64,000 nucleotides of DNA from Isoetes taiwanensis (Eukaryota; Streptophyta; Lycopodiopsida; Isoetales; Isoetaceae). This document shows, in pieces, positions 1 to 13,900 of the stretch; positions within the stretch are counted from its first letter, which is position 1, and every line of letters begins with the position of its first letter. The notes under the pieces are model-generated. The model was not told the DNA's origin and searched no databases. It worked only from the letters and a program-made list of their open reading frames with translations. Location: NCBI GenBank assembly GCA_021234155.1, contig JAJEKV010000387.1:124001-188000 (forward strand), written 5' to 3'. Made by a program: the position numbers and the translations under genes.

Positions 1-3000
1 GGCTGCAGGTAACCGGGACTCCACCTCCTTGTTTTTGTTCGTTTAAGAAGGTGATACAATTTTTACATATAATCATGATGATTTGGGAATTTCAGATAAG
101 TTGAAACAGACCTTAGCCTAGGCCGTTGCACATTCATAAGACTTATAGATACATGTTCAGTATTAATACTCTCATTCATAAGATAATTTCGTACAAGACC
201 AAGCTCCTCTGAGTCTTGGCATACTACAACTCCTATAGCTCAACAGGTCACTCCGACTTCTCCTCCTTATAGGTCACCGAGGATGACTCAGAAAAATGCT
301 TCGCTGGCGCAACTTCATCCCCCGACTCTCCATCTGAATACCGCATTCTTAACTCAGGACGTACTCTCTTAAACATACACAAACAATACAAGGGGGTTAG
401 TTCACGAGGACTAAGTGGGGACGAAACACGGGAGTCTTCACAACATCAACCACAAAGCAATTTACCATATAACATCCAAGATGAGAAGACAATAGATTTA
501 TCTGCTCCACTATGCCCCTGCATTAGTTAGAACCCATACTACAAGCATGCTTAGGCCATCCATCAAAGTGTAAGCGAAGTTGTGCCAGTGTATGATAAAA
601 GCTGCGAACCAGCACACTCATTTCTCCACTGTTGGAATGGAAATTGACAACGGATTCTGGTGACAAAAAAGATTAGAGAAACCAAGTTAGAACCTTATGT
701 TATAATGCCAAGCTCAGACAAAAAAGATTGGTAGTCATGGAGATTGCAGTAATAATAATTTAAAATTTTGGCAACTATGTTTCAAAAGTTATGTTGTTAA
801 TGATGTTTCTCCAAATATGATGTGCAAACAGTTGCACCAAAAACAAGTCCGGAGCTAATATTCTTACTAACAACAACCAAATAAGGTTAACAACGTGGTA
901 GACAACCTTTCAAGGCAAGGCTAACAGATAAACTATTCTTGAGAGACCTTGTAATGAAGGAGACCGATGCCAAGTACATCTAATTGACACTCAGATAAAG
1001 ACGAAGCATATTCAAGAAATCCAAGAACTGGCAGTACTAACAACATGGGCAATGGGGCTCAGCTAGCAATAAGGGTGATGAAAAGATTACCGGTCACGAC
1101 AGCTTAGGCTAGTTAGAGGGTATATCTAGGTATACATTGGCATATACCAGGAATGTTCACATTTCCACATAAGCGAGGGTTTGCCCTTTAGGGGCAATCC
1201 AAAAATTTCAATTGCTTGACATCTAATTGACACCTATTAGGTGTCGACTAAACCTCTCCTTTTATAAGTCCATTTTGTTGTCTAAAAGTTTTTTTCCCAA
1301 ATCAGGCAAACACAAATAGCACATATGGGATTTGGGATGTCAACACCCTTGAATAGGTCAAGACAACACATTACAGCACCACATAAACTCCAAACTGGAA
1401 GGAGGCCCCCAACGCTACCCGTATACCCATTTTCTCGTGAAAACGTGCAGACTCATTGCCTCAATTTGTACAGGTGTGCACCATCTCCAAATTGATACAT
1501 GTAGATGGATTGGAGAGCCACACCAAGATAGGCTTTATTAGGACTGCCAAGTGGGAGCCGTTAAGGATGAATGCCACTCTCTTCAAAGCTATCTGGCGTA
1601 TGATCACATCTGGACACATTACACTGACTTAATCAGGCCCAAACAACTGTTGCATGTGATATTACGCATGGCTTCAGTGCAGGTGTTGGGATCATATCTT
1701 CAAGAAATCATGGATATGCGGACTCAGCTATGTCTTCGGGCAATGTCTTAACCTGTATCACAATATTTTATGATGTATATTTATATAATTTGTCAGCATT
1801 CTTATTACTGCCATGATTTTTCCCTCGAAACCCCTACGAGATGGGCTTTTACTAATTCGAACAATAATATGTCTGATGCGCTTCCTTTTGAGTCCCATAG
1901 GCCGATTGCTCTCCGTGGACGATAAACATCTTTTAATTCAATTCAATTATATTAGAAGAGTAGGACACCAATGGGATGTGTAGAAATGAAGTTCATTGAA
2001 TATAGCATCTCATTAAGAAAAATATAAGTAGGGTTGTTGCTAGGATAAGGTGGATCAAAGGTGTTAGGTGCGAGAAATTCCTAAGGCTAACTTGTAAATG
2101 TGTGGACTACCTTATCGATAGAAAGGGTAAGAAAATGTATGTGCCAAAAGTGAAGTGATGGTTGGAGGGGGGCAAGAAACTTAACATTTAAGCTGTTAAC
2201 AAATGCATATGTTTGAAGTTGGATTCAAATGATTCTACAAATCATTTTCATAACTTTCAAAATAGGTATAAAATAAAGTAGCAAAAATAAGTTTGGATAT
2301 AAGGATCACAAAGTTTCGGACATTAAAGGGAAAGGAAAAAGTCACATGCAACTATGCTTCTAAAAAAGGCTATGGAGTAGGAAAGAAAGACGCCTAAGTC
2401 CAAAAAGCCTGCAAAGCATGTAAACACAAGAATGAAAAAGCATGCCTATTTGCTATGTTGTTCCCAACACACCCCCCTCACCCCCTCATTTTTTTGTTGA
2501 TAATGACAAAGTTATGACAAGCCATATGGGAAGCAACAACGACGTAAACTCTTTTATTTACGAGGGCAAGATGTAATTTAAAGTGATTTTGAATCATATA
2601 TCCAATCATCTGGTTCCAAAAGCAAATCTCTTAGAGACAGCTCTCATGCTCTTATCCTTTTTATATATGTGTTCTCCTTTAATAGAATGATGGAAGTAAC
2701 ATCCTTATCTCAATCTGTGTATTTCTTCGGGATAGGAAGATGACAACCAATATGTCCCCTAGGAGAGTGACAAACGAGAGAATTGAATGAGTTTTTGTCG
2801 TCCACAAAGACCTAAGGGGCCTAAACAAAAAGCACAATAGAGATATTACTGTCAAGCATTAAAAAACCCCTGCCCCAAAGAGTTTTCGAGGGAAAAGTCT
2901 TAGCAATAGTGAGCATGCTGATAAACTGTACGTTCCATGTACTGTCAAAGGGCACAACTGAATGTGTACATCTGTGATTCTAGTGTTCCCACTGACGCCG

Positions 3001-3480
3001 TGTGCAACATCATATGGAACAACTAGTTACGTGGGACCAACTCAGCATGGTGCACTTTGATGCATGTATGTTGCTTTACGAGGCATATAAAGTGTTGCTA
3101 TATATTAAGTTATTAACAAGACTATGTAATGAATCCACAAAGCATAAGCTAAACAAAGGGGATACCTATCTTGGTGAAATGAGCCTAAAGGAATTAAAAC
3201 TTCAATTTGCTGCATGTAATTTGGGATACATACCTTATCTATGGACAGTAAAACCAAATCAATGTTTATCACAACATCGCAATAGTTTCATCTCTATATG
3301 TGGTAAGTAGGCAGAATGGCTATTGCTAATTCACAAAAAGGACAACCATGCATCATTTGCGAAGGACTAAATCCTTGGCTAGATTTTAGAATCCTACATA
3401 TTCATAACTGCAGTAAAATATTGTCTACAACATATATAGAGGAATGCATATTGACACCACTATAGAAATAAGCTACAAAA
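1..3480. other. No recognisable gene
   Basis: I see no open frame here that I can assign. Frames at 1551-1751 (+) and 3002-3310 (+) are short and have no motif I know. The sequence is AT-rich and probably old repeat debris, but I found no paired termini to define an element. Confidence 0.5.
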
Positions 3481-3484
3481 AAGA

Positions 3485-4690
3485 TTGAAAGAGATAGATC
3501 TACCGCACAATTTGCTAGTAGCAATAGCAAGACTGTATGAGAAAGTAGAAGCTAAACTGGGACCAAACGATGAGGGGGTGGAATGTGACATAGGGGTGAA
3601 ACACGGATGCCCGCTCACACCGAAGATATTTGAACTATACATTGATGCACTAGCTGAATTCATAAGAAGGCAAAGAGGAGACAGGGAAGCTCCCTTGGAA
3701 ATATCAAAATACCAAGCATGCTATATGCCGATGATCTGATCCTATTAACACTAGAGTAGAATGGCGAAGACCTCATGAGAATGCTAGAACGTTATTGTCA
3801 GAAAACGGGGTTGGCAGTGAACATGAAAAAACAAATATCATCAGCTTTGGAAAAATAAAGAGGGCCAGGAAGGAAGTTAAGTACATAGGTCAGATAGTTG
3901 AAAGAACTGAGGAGTATAAGTACTTGGGATACAAAACATCAGTTAAACGGACGTGGAAATGTGGATTGGAAGAGAGATGACAGGTAGCAGTAATAACCGT
4001 GGATATGACAGAAGGTTGGCTATCTGCTTGACCTGTTTCAATAGCGGCATAAATGTGGGACTCACCATGTATATAGTCTGGTGACTCATCATCAGCAATA
4101 TTCTCCAGTTTAATTGGGCCCATGGCAGCAATTTGCGCGCAACAGAATATGACAGACTGGGGGGTGAAGAATCATATGTTTAAAGTGATAGTCACACCGG
4201 CTACATTATGGAATCGAGGTATGGGGTGGTATAGAATACTAAACAGGGATAAGGGAGACTTATAGAGGAGAATACTAAAGGCATGGATACAAAGGTAACC
4301 CAATATCAAACTGAAGATATATCTAGAAACAATGAACCCAGAGGAGAGCATTGGACAATAAATATGTACATACAGTAATCACTTAAAGGCTACCAGGATG
4401 GTGCTGTGCAAATTTAGAACGGGAAATCACAAATTGTGGATAGAGCAGAGCAGGTGGCAACTACCAGTATTGAAAAGGGAAGAAAGATTGTGTAACCTAT
4501 GTGATTTATTGAATATCGAGGATGAGGAGCATGTATGGAATAGGTGTCCGACCTATGAGAAAATAAGAAGGAAATGAGGAAAAGTGAAATGGAAACAAGA
4601 GATAAGGGCACAGCGGAACACATGGCTAAAGCTTTGAAACAGATACTTGAAGAGCATGAAAACAGGTACAAATTGCAACAAAGAGTGTAA
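3485..4690 (+). pseudogene. Degenerate LINE reverse transcriptase fragment (not L1-like)
   Basis: Frame 3485-3739 reads as the middle of a non-LTR reverse transcriptase, with the block GVKHGCPLTPKIFELYIDAL and then an IRRQ segment. Downstream, in broken frames, are a thumb-like VERTEEYKYLGY motif (about 3890-3940) and a C-terminal cysteine-rich stretch, RLCNLCDLL...DEEHVWNRCPTYEK (about 4470-4560), like the zinc-knuckle end of many LINE ORF2 proteins. The catalytic YADD box is not readable: the frame stops at 3737 just before it. Several stops and frameshifts show the copy is dead. The GVKHGCPL block differs from the L1-type remnants elsewhere in this window, so this is probably another clade. 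A foreign fragment sits inside it at about 3985-4135. Confidence 0.75.
3985..4135 (-). mobile_element. Gypsy gag-pol fragment embedded in the LINE remnant
   Basis: On the minus strand this 150 bp encodes DESPDYIHGESHIYAAIETG followed by QADSQPSVIST. It closely matches [19 protein letters not shown]...[10 protein letters not shown], the segment just upstream of the protease in the gypsy element at 41500-41640. Synonymous and non-synonymous differences show it is a relative rather than a recent copy. It has LINE-like sequence on both sides, so it is a chimeric patch, perhaps from template switching or repair filler. Confidence 0.7.
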
Positions 4691-4699
4691 GGCACAACC

Positions 4700-7600
4700 A
4701 ATGGAGGTAGATCGCACCGGCTCCATGAGGTCGCAATACAGGTATACAGTATATGAAGGTGATTTTTTTCCAAGCTAAAAACTGTGTTTTTTTCATAACT
4801 TTCACCAAATTCTGTGACTAAATTAGTCGCCTTGCTATGTGTAAATTCTTTAACAGGTATTAGGAGCTGAGCTCACACCTTGTACTCCAGTCATAGGGCC
4901 TCAGGCTATTATTGACTTTAAAATTCAATTCAGTGCTTGATACGCTTTTTTTGTTTTGTTTTGCTTTTGAAGGACGTGAGAGAAATTTCATTACTAATCC
5001 GGGAAAACAGTACAATAAGTTGAGAGATAGGTTTAAAACTCGAAGGGAGGTAAATGTCTCTTTTTGCAAGACTACCTATACATCTTAGAATCTCATTTAA
5101 TATGACTCTCCTCTAACGTGACCCATGACCGTTGAAGATCGCTTCTTTCGGGCAGTCTTTTTTACTGTAACAATTCTTCACCCATCACCATGTTCCATTA
5201 TAGTCTTAGGAATCGGTGGGGCTGTCTGAGATACAAAAGAAGTTATCATAGTTGGAGCCACAATAACTCCTATTATGTCTGAATGACCTATTGCTTCCTG
5301 TGGCCTTGCTACAACTAGATTTAAGGAAGATGATTCTATCACATTCATATCACTTGAGACATTGTCAGATATACTTAACGACACAAGAGGGCTTTTGAGA
5401 TGTAAGAGCAGGTACGCCAGTGGAAAATGAAGCTATAGTAAGAGGTACAATAATTGAGGAGGTAATAGCAAACAAGCTAATACTAGGAGCATTTGCGGAA
5501 GGAGAAATTACCCTAGATGAGGGAGTCACAGAATGTTCCACTGTAGACAAGAAAGCATTGATAGGAGGCACAAGACAAGAATCTTGAAGTGGCATGGTAG
5601 CAGAGAAGTTTATCTTGTTTCGTATGCATCTCTATCATTTCTTGTTCTCTATTTCTCCTACACTCTCTCTCTTAGTGCTTGTGCCCTTTCTAATGCATGC
5701 AGTCCCTCCCTAGAGCACGTCACCCTTTAGGGTTTTCTCTCTCTTGCATCCTGCCAACTTTTTCTCTCTAGCGAGGGGTTTTTCTCTCTTTGGATTTTAG
5801 GGTTCCATACTCCAGGATCAGAATGAGATGATTCATGCATACTTTGAAAGCCCCCAGCTAGATTCTCATAGTAGCAAGAATCTTACAAAATGGAGCAGTT
5901 AGTAAAGAGATTTCTTAATTCAAATGGGCTTATAGGTCAATTTTTACTCCCATAACTCAATTCTAAAGTCAAATTTACCCCTATCAGCCACCTTTCTTGA
6001 CCTGCTCCCCTTGCGCTTCAGTTCACATTGATTTAGTGAGTTTCATCATGGCAGAAACAGTGTGATACAAAGCAAGTAAATGTTCCAGAGCTCAGCTTTA
6101 GGGCCATGGACAAACCAATGTCCAGACAACAACACCATCTTATCTCTTTGCTCCACACTGATCTTTCATGGATGACGAGAGAAAGCTATTTCGGACAATT
6201 AACCATCTTCTCTCTTTGGTTTACAACTAAATTTCATGATTGATTTGGTTTTAGACGGGGAATTGAATTCACATGAGCCCTTATCTCCAACACAACATTG
6301 CCATGAGGAGGTGTCTTTGGCAATACAACTTCTGCTAGAAATGCATGGGGGGATGGGAGAGACCTAACAAGATTCCTACAAATCAGTGATAGAGTAATCT
6401 TTAGTCAGCTTCGTTATCATGAGGAGGGGGGTTTACTAGCACAATCTATGCCTAGATTTCTATGAGTCAATAACAAAGTAAATTTTGACACAGCTTCGTT
6501 ATCCCGAGAAGGAGTGCTTACCGTCACAGCCTATGCCTAGGAGACCCATCTTCTTTGTTTCTAATGCTTCTTTCAGGACAGATCAAGAAATTGTTTTGGA
6601 TGCACATATACAATGGCTACCACATATGGTCTGCGAAAAGTTCAAATGATCTGCTCAGGCACATCTATCACAAGAACCTATGTATTAACGCCCCTCAGCA
6701 GGTCGATCCAACTATTTGAGTTAGTGTTAGAGTCAACAGGGGGGACTAGATCAATGCAAGGGGCAAACATATCTACACAAGCAGCACATAATGATGTTGA
6801 CAAAGTAGACATATCCATGCGAACATTGATTGAGAGAATTGTTGCACCATGAGGCTAAACATGAGAAGACATCTATCTGTTGGAGAGGGTGGATGTTTCT
6901 ACCCAAACTTTAGACGAGAATTTATAGCAGCATGACACTGAGCAGACAAAGCCACCCACAATTGATTTACCATCACCAAATCTATGTATCATTGAAGTTG
7001 AACAAAGGAAGGATTACTTGGACACAAGAGGGCGTCACCTTGTAGAACCTATCAAAACCACGTGCATTAACGGGAGGGGATGATTTTTTACCCTTTTCTG
7101 GATGTATAATGGGGTCATAGGTGTTTTTCGATGTTCTTCTAGTTATAAAGTCATACAGAAAGGGGTCAAATTTGCCTATTAGAAACACGTATACTGGGGG
7201 TTTTTCGGCTACCCTAGGTGGCATGTCCCCTATAAAAAAGGTGGATCCCCCGGGCTTGGACACAGATGAGGCGGTCTATATTCCATGAGGTGATGCATAT
7301 GGAGGTTGGTGGCATCATTCCAGCTAGTAGGATTGGAGCATCATGACCCGACCATCCTCGACATCTTCTAGTTGCTTTCACAGACACTCTTTCCAGGCTT
7401 CATATTCTGCGGCATGACAATCGCTTAGAAGGCACCAATTTCTCAGTCCAGGAAGATCTTACTCCAACTCAATTTTGCAGGCGAAGAGAAGAATTATGCA
7501 AGGTAAGAGAAGCTCTCCAAGAAAAGAAATAGACAGTATATCGGGGAGGTAAGGCTATTATTAGATATCGTTAACCTTCTAATCTCTGGATAGGTTATGT

Positions 7601-8600
7601 ATAGCCTTGTGATTCCCTTGTTTCCGTTATTTTTATTGTAACTATTTGTGCTATATGCCCGTTGTTCAGTACTGAGGCTTTGCCCTTGTTTTATTTCATT
7701 TTCTTTCATGATGGGGCCTTGCCTGTCTATTTTGGGCTTAATGCCCTGCTTATTGTACTGTCCAATAGCGCTTTATGGTCTCCATACATGTTAATACCAA
7801 TGCTTATCCAAGTCTCATATATGTATGCGAACCCCACACATGGCATAAAGGGAACGACAGAGCAACCTTGTAATCGATGGTTAAAAAGCGAGTCTTTGTG
7901 CTCGAGTTAGTGCTTTGGGAGATTTTCCATATCCTATTTGACCTGACGTGATGGAACAAGGCCGAGTGGACAAGATCCATCAACAATATGTTGCATGATG
8001 GCAAGCCAACTTATTTCAAACAAATGATGGTGTTCTCTTACTAACATTTAGGTTTTTTGTATGTAAAACCCTCAATCCAGCTGAATTGGAACCATGTAGT
8101 AAGTTTGAGACATCATTTTCATGGAAGTTGTAAGATGTTTCAAAATGGCCGACTACCAAAAAAGAGAGCACCCGGCAAAAGTCGATTCGGGATCTGCGGC
8201 CTTCACCCTGCCACGTCATTGGCAAAATAAAAAATGGCAAAAGTTAGGGATTATTAGGGCAGAAGGAAATGCGTCGGAGCCCAACATTCTTCGGATCAAA
8301 TGCACCTGCATCGTTGCCTTCTTGCCGTCACCGGTAGGGTCTGGTCCCAGTAATTCCTGAATTTTTTGTCACTTTTTTTCTTCATACAGAAAGTTCCAGT
8401 TTTGGGCAATTGGATCAAGGTTACCAACATCACTTTCGGCTGTGGTTCTGCTAAAACATTTTCTCATTTCGTTTAAACAGAAAGGTCCAGTCTTCGTGAA
8501 CGCCCAAGTATGAATTGCTATTGTTCGATATTTTTAAGACCTAACATAGCATCAGAAGCGTGTTACAATGTGTAGAATTGGAAGACTTTCCATTTAGCAC
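4700..8600. other. No recognisable gene; diffuse repeat remnants
   Basis: Minus-strand frames at 5178-5384 and 5365-5595 are Ser/Thr/Ile-rich and short, with no known domain. The frame at 6613-6852 (+) is also unassigned. Part of the stretch (6985-7265) is a dispersed repeat listed separately. The last 300 bases should contain the promoter and 5' UTR of the RING gene at 8692, but I see no clear TATA box. Confidence 0.45.
6985..7265 (-). repeat. Dispersed repeat, copy 1 (pair with 21985-22240)
   Basis: Read on the minus strand, this piece aligns with the plus strand at 21985-22240. Both carry a GG(T/G)ATCCACC- or GTGCACC-type start, then TATAGGGG, ATGCCACCTA, an AACCCCC run and GTATACG in the same order and spacing. 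Translations also run parallel (PGGSTFFIGDMPP here, PGGCTYCIGGMPP there), but stops and the lack of any domain argue against a gene. Confidence 0.55.
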
Positions 8601-8691
8601 GGCTTGCCTGTGCAGAACGTTTATCACAAAAATCATGGGCTTCATTGTTTTCATCTTCAGTGCCTAATTGCTAGGTTTTCATATTCTTACC

Positions 8692-10829
8692 ATGGGAAAT
8701 GGGATCAGCCATCGAAGAATAGGTCGCCAACATTCAGGGGTGGGATCAGCACCCCCTCGTGTAATTCCGTTGCCTCCAGGCTATCCAGGTTCGTCTGCAG
8801 GGCCTCCATATCCACCAAATGCACATCACTTGTCATATTATTACCCTCCTAATTACCATGCAGCTGGACCTCCCTCCGTGGATCAGCAGATTTATCAGCA
8901 AGCATATACAAATGGGCAGATTTTGATGAACATGCCATCACATGTTTTCCGGCCTGTGAACTCCTCAGGTTCTTGCCCAAGGCCAGTTCCTATTATTCCC
9001 ATCGTTGCAGAACATCAGAAAGCTAATACAATTAGGAATGATGTGAATTTGAGGAAAGCAACCTTGAGACTGGAGAAAGACAATGAAAATCCCGGGCACT
9101 ATTTGGTAGCTTTCTCTTTTGATGCAACAGTAATAGGCAGGTAAAGCTGTACTTGATGTTTGATTTTCCCTCTTGTTTAAGTGTGTATTGCAGGTTTTGG
9201 TGTTTTTTGCAGGCTGTAACTATTCTTTGTTAAGTCTATAGCTTGAGCACTAGCAATTACCTGATTTTAGGACAACTTGGGTCGTCTTATATAAGTGGAG
9301 AATGTATAGGAGGTTCTGATGGGATTTTATTAGAGTCCATAAGCTTCCCCTCCTTTTTTGATACTTCACATATTAACTCATGCATGCAACCTTTATATCA
9401 TGTTGAGTGTGTTATGACCGCACTATTAATCCTTGTTTTATTAGTAAAATTGGTGACATTGCTAAAATCTGATAGACTTTCTTGTCATTTTCTCTGTTCA
9501 GTTTTGATAGTGGCTCATTTGGACCTCTTTAATATTGCCGCTGTTTCTAATTTCTTAACAGCAGTAATCCATATGGTTGTATTTTATGCCCTGACATACC
9601 ACACTACTGATTTGGCAGTTCAATCGCTTTGCTTATAGGTTTAACAAAAGTCGTTTTCCACATAACTGCAAGCCATGCCTATTGAAATCAAAAGTTACTA
9701 CCATTTCTGCCCAAGTATATCATGTCTAGAAATGCAAGTTTGTAATTTAACTGCTGACTACAGTGGCCAAGGTGTCATAGAAAGCCAGGAAAGCTTATGC
9801 TTGAGGATCATCATTGGAAGGCACATTCAATTTAAACTGTTAAGTTGCATTTCTTGATCAGGAAGCACTGTACGTTTGAAACCTCATTCTAACTCTAAAG
9901 GTTGAAACGCATGGGATAGCATAGCTGCTTGTGGAAGAACATATTGTTGGATTTATCTTTTAGAATAAATAAGGTTTGTCTATAAGCGCTCTACATTGTG
10001 AATTTTTTTGTTTGATTTGCAGCATCTGCATTTTTTTTTTGGCAAAGGAGGGTGTCAATTGCAGTTTGTCACCATTAAAACCTCAGTTGTACAAGCCTGT
10101 GAGGGTGCCTTTTGAAAAAGGTCTGGGTCAGAACTTTTGTCAAGCACCTGGGACAGGAGTTGACCTTTCCCTGTTCTCTGACGAGGATCTTTCTAAAGAT
10201 GGTCAGGATGAAGTATATCCTCTTGTTGTCCGGACGGAGGCAATACCTAAAGACTCTCTGCCTGATGCCCTTTCAATGGAGAATGAGGCTCTTGGTGCCC
10301 CGCTGCCAAAATGGATTCATTCACAAACAACACATGCTGTGATTGAACGCAGGGAAGGTGGAGAATATGGAGTAAGAGTGGTGAAGCAAATAATATGGGT
10401 TGATGGTGTGCGGTATGAACTTCAAGAAATCTACGGAATTGAAAATAGTGGAGGTGCTGCTTTTGAAGGAAACGATTCTGGCAAAGAATGTGTGATATGC
10501 ATGTCTGAACCAAGAGATACAACTGTACTTCCCTGTCGCCACATGGTAATTGAATTATCTTGTGAATGCAACTATTTTGCAGTCTATCTGATATTTCTCT
10601 TTGATTTGTGCAGTGTATGTGCAGTGAGTGTGCAAAAGTGTTGAGGTTTCAGACGAATCGCTGTCCAATATGCAGAAGTCCTGTTGAGCGTCTCCTGGAA
10701 ATTAGGGTCCCAAAAGGTGATTGCCTAGATCCTGTTGATGGTGGACAAATAAAACAGGGAGGAGAATCTGGTTTGAGCACCTCCACTGAGGGGGAACCCG
10801 ATGGTCATAAATTGAGTTCTGTGCACTAG
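8692..10829 (+). CDS. LOG2/LUL-type RING E3 ubiquitin ligase, 3 exons, 395 aa
   Basis: This is a ubiquitin ligase of the MGRN1-related plant LOG2/LUL family. Exons are 8692-9140, 10023-10545 and 10614-10829, with GT-AG introns of 882 and 68 nt; the joined frame is open to TAG at 10827. The start at 8692 gives MGNGIS, a good N-myristoylation signal (G2, S6), as in LOG2; an in-frame ATG at 8668 would destroy it. A Pro/Tyr-rich N-terminus (about residues 20-90) precedes the family's DAR2 region (about 115-260, with [17 protein letters not shown] and [20 protein letters not shown]). A C3HC4 RING follows (C306, C309, C321, H323, C327, C330, C341, C344), then a short acidic tail. The second intron splits the RING right after HM. 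In Arabidopsis, LOG2 ubiquitinates at the plasma membrane with GDU1 and affects amino-acid export and ABA responses; which LUL subgroup this is cannot be told. Confidence 0.93.
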
Positions 10830-11660
10830 CTTTACAAAGATTTGCTTGAACAAGGTATAGATAATGTACATAATTATGTATCTTAAGCAAACAGTTTTTC
10901 TTTCTTGAATTGGATTGGTAATACCAATAAGGGTTGTACATAGTGAAGTACTGGCCTTGTACCTCCTGTTAAGGAAGAGTTATTATAGGCCGTGACAACA
11001 TATCACATGTTGAAGCTTACTTTGGAAGACAATTCTCTTTGTTGAAAGAATCGGAAAGAACTGAAGCAGTTCATGATGTTTAAGCACCAAAGTTAATTAC
11101 TTGCTCATGCAGGTAAGCTGTTTTACCCATTTAGGCTATCCTTCCATATACTTATTGCTATGTCGAGAGAAAATGGGTTGGGTTATATGTACGCCAAGAG
11201 AGAAAATGACACTGGTTTAAGCACCCGTTGTTAAGTTTGGTCAACTTTTATTGTTAAGTTAATACTTACCTCGTGTTTGTCTTCACACCAAGGCTAGCTA
11301 AGTTTTGGTTATTGTTTTAAGCTAATAGGATTATCTTCACACAGGCTAACTTAATGGAAAATCCCCTCACCAGGGTTCGAAATTAGAAACTCCCTCTACG
11401 AGTGAAAATGCTTGCTAATATTTAAGGGTACCGGATTATAATTTTTTCAATTGGCAAATCTTGTGGCTAGCTAAAACTATCGAGAAAATGCCTAAAATTA
11501 AAAAATTAGACAAGCGTTGGCAAAATTGTGTAATAAGATGTAAGCAATTACAATTACAAAGTAACAAAAGTCCAGTTTTTTATCGTAAATATGCATTACA
11601 AAATGGCATAGCAAAGATATTACATTCCATAAAAATTTCCCTTCAAAAAGTCCACTAAGC
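10830..11660 (+). other. 3' flank of the RING gene, otherwise empty
   Basis: The 3' UTR presumably lies in the first few hundred bases. The frame at 11461-11658 is Lys/Ile-rich and unassigned. I see no other feature before the hAT remnant. Confidence 0.4.
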
Positions 11661-13900
11661 TAAATAGCGGCTTGAATGTCTAGAGTAGATAATATGACCA
11701 TGATTCTTAGCCTTATTTTTCCACACTTCTATGCTTTGTGTGAAGTCAAAGTCTCTTGCACGGGGAGGCCCATTTACAACAATAGAGAGACATGCACTTA
11801 AACTGCAATCACCTAGTAATGATCGGCATCTATTTTTTATACAAGTTCTATGGCTGAAAATACTCTCGCAAAGTGCATTACTTACATATTGAACTGAACC
11901 AATTTGAAGTAAGGTCAAGATCCATTTGCTGGACTTGAAGCAATTATTGAGCACACTTTGTACAAATACTTATGCTGCCAATTAGCTGAAGCATGAAGTT
12001 TGTAATAAGTACTAATGTCTCAAATCATCTCCACTGATTAAAGGTGTCATCATTTCTGCCAGTCCTTTCACCTTCTTCGACATGCCATAAAACTTAATCA
12101 GCTCCTCTAAGCTCTCCTCCTCAAACTTTCTGGACCTGATGGCTATTTTGGGTATATTCAATGGATAGAGAACACTAAAATGTTTTATAATTGATGTATC
12201 TTCAAATTTAACTTCTAATTTATCACATATGGCCTTTGCATATGCCTTTTGCTAGGCTATAACAGTTTCCAAATCTGTTCCATCTATCTCCCTGGATATT
12301 TCAAAGCTTCTAAATTTGTTTCCATGGATCGAGAACCTTAAAGCTTCCAACCAGCCAACAGGAGGCCCGTAATCTGGGATTATAGGATAATCTTTTGAAT
12401 CAAGATGATATGCGTTCAGATCTGTTTCAGGTACATTAATATAGTATGTCTAAATTGCTAAAATTACAGTTTTCACATGGTCATTTATGCTGGTCATGGC
12501 TTGAAACATCTTACTCAAAATCGTTAACCCTCCAAGGATATCAACTAAAACGTACAGCAGGTAAATCATTTTGAAATCAACTAACTTTAAAAAGATGGCT
12601 AATGGTTCTACCTTTGAATACTCTAAAACTGCGGGCAAGTCCTCACACAATTTACCAATTGCATTATGCCTGCTCAACCATCGCATGCTTTGAATCCTTC
12701 TAATCGTAAAATCGCACATGCATACTCTTGAAGCAACTCTTGCAACTTCTTCATCGTTTGCTGCTGCGAGAAAAGTGGACTGCAATTGCATTGACAAGCG
12801 TTTCAATCTCTTGTATCCATGACATAGTAGACTCCTTCACTGCATCTTGGAGAGCCAAATTAGTACGATGAGCAACGCAAGGAATACTAGCCATGTAGGG
12901 ATGAAAACTCTTCAATCTGGCTGCAATACCAGTTCTATGTCTTGTCATCGTGGATGCTCTATAGGATCCAAATCCAATTAACTTTTTCATGTCAAGGCCA
13001 ACCTGTTTAAGGTGCTCCACCATAGCATCAAATAATGTGCTTGCATCAACCTTACGAACTTTAAGATGGTCAGAAAACTATGTTCTTCTTCGCTGTCATA
13101 TTACAAATAGCTAACACAAAGAACAAGATGATGTTGGGTAGCAACATCTGTTAACTCGTCAAATTGAATTCCAAAGAATGGTCTGCTTTTCATCTATCTA
13201 TCAAGGTAAAATGCAAACTCTCACCAATACAAACAACAAAATCATGGCAAGCATGGTCATCCTGATACAACTGTTTGGTTATTGCTGGACAACCCACTAA
13301 ATCAATCAGCTCAATAATATGTTCAAAGTCATTGAATGACCAACTTCTCGCTGCCACAGCGTAAGCAACCCTAAATAAATTTTCTATAGCCCCATGGACA
13401 GAAGACTACATTTTTTGGATTATCACAACAACATGTTTCTTTGCAGTTAAGATATCTCTATGACTAGTAGGCTGAGAAGCTCTGATAGACGGATGTACAA
13501 AAGCATCTGCAAAGTTTGACCCCCAAACTTGACCCATAAAGCTTTGCCATTATTTCTGCTCTTCAAAGCTTCAACAGAAAAATGTTGTTGCTCTCCAGGG
13601 TCACCATAGCCAATCTCCTTCTACTATGGCTTCGGCTTCCACCTGCAGATCTGTATCATAGCTTGGAAGACGGAGACAAATGAAAAACCCTAAAACTAAA
13701 GAGATCGTAACGGGCCTGCTGGGTTAACCCTCCAGGTAACTCAAAATCCCATCTAACCTTGCATGATTCAATGATACATTGGTATGCATGAGTTGAATAA
13801 CGCAATGCTGCTGAAGGAATCTTGGTAAAGAATTGAATATTCGTCTTCAAATCCACAGTTAGAGGTACATACATATTTGAAACATAATTGTATAGCATTC
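11660..13900 (-). pseudogene. Degenerate hAT-superfamily transposase (DUF4371/ZNF862-like)
   Basis: Read on the minus strand in order: PFFGIQFDELTDVATQHHLV (about 13130-13190), the first catalytic-core block (D-E-x-T-D) of DUF4371 hAT proteins; then a frame at 12751-13023 with GSYRASTMTRHRTGIAARLK and SIPCVAHRTNLALQDAVKES, the CVAHRxNLA block; then 12450-12806 with SMRWLSRHNAIGKL, the RW block; and finally 11655-11954 with VSNALCESIFSHRTCIKNRC...LSACLSIVVNGPP, the hAT C-terminal dimerisation region. Stops and frame changes separate the blocks, so it is inactive. I could not locate terminal inverted repeats or an 8 bp duplication. Confidence 0.85.

Noticed and set aside
8668-8691. Upstream in-frame ATG as start of the RING gene
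   Set aside because: It would add eight residues before MGNGIS and abolish the N-myristoylation signal typical of the family.
9243-9857. Frames inside the first intron of the RING gene
   Set aside because: They are not in phase with the flanking exons, and the joined protein is complete without them.
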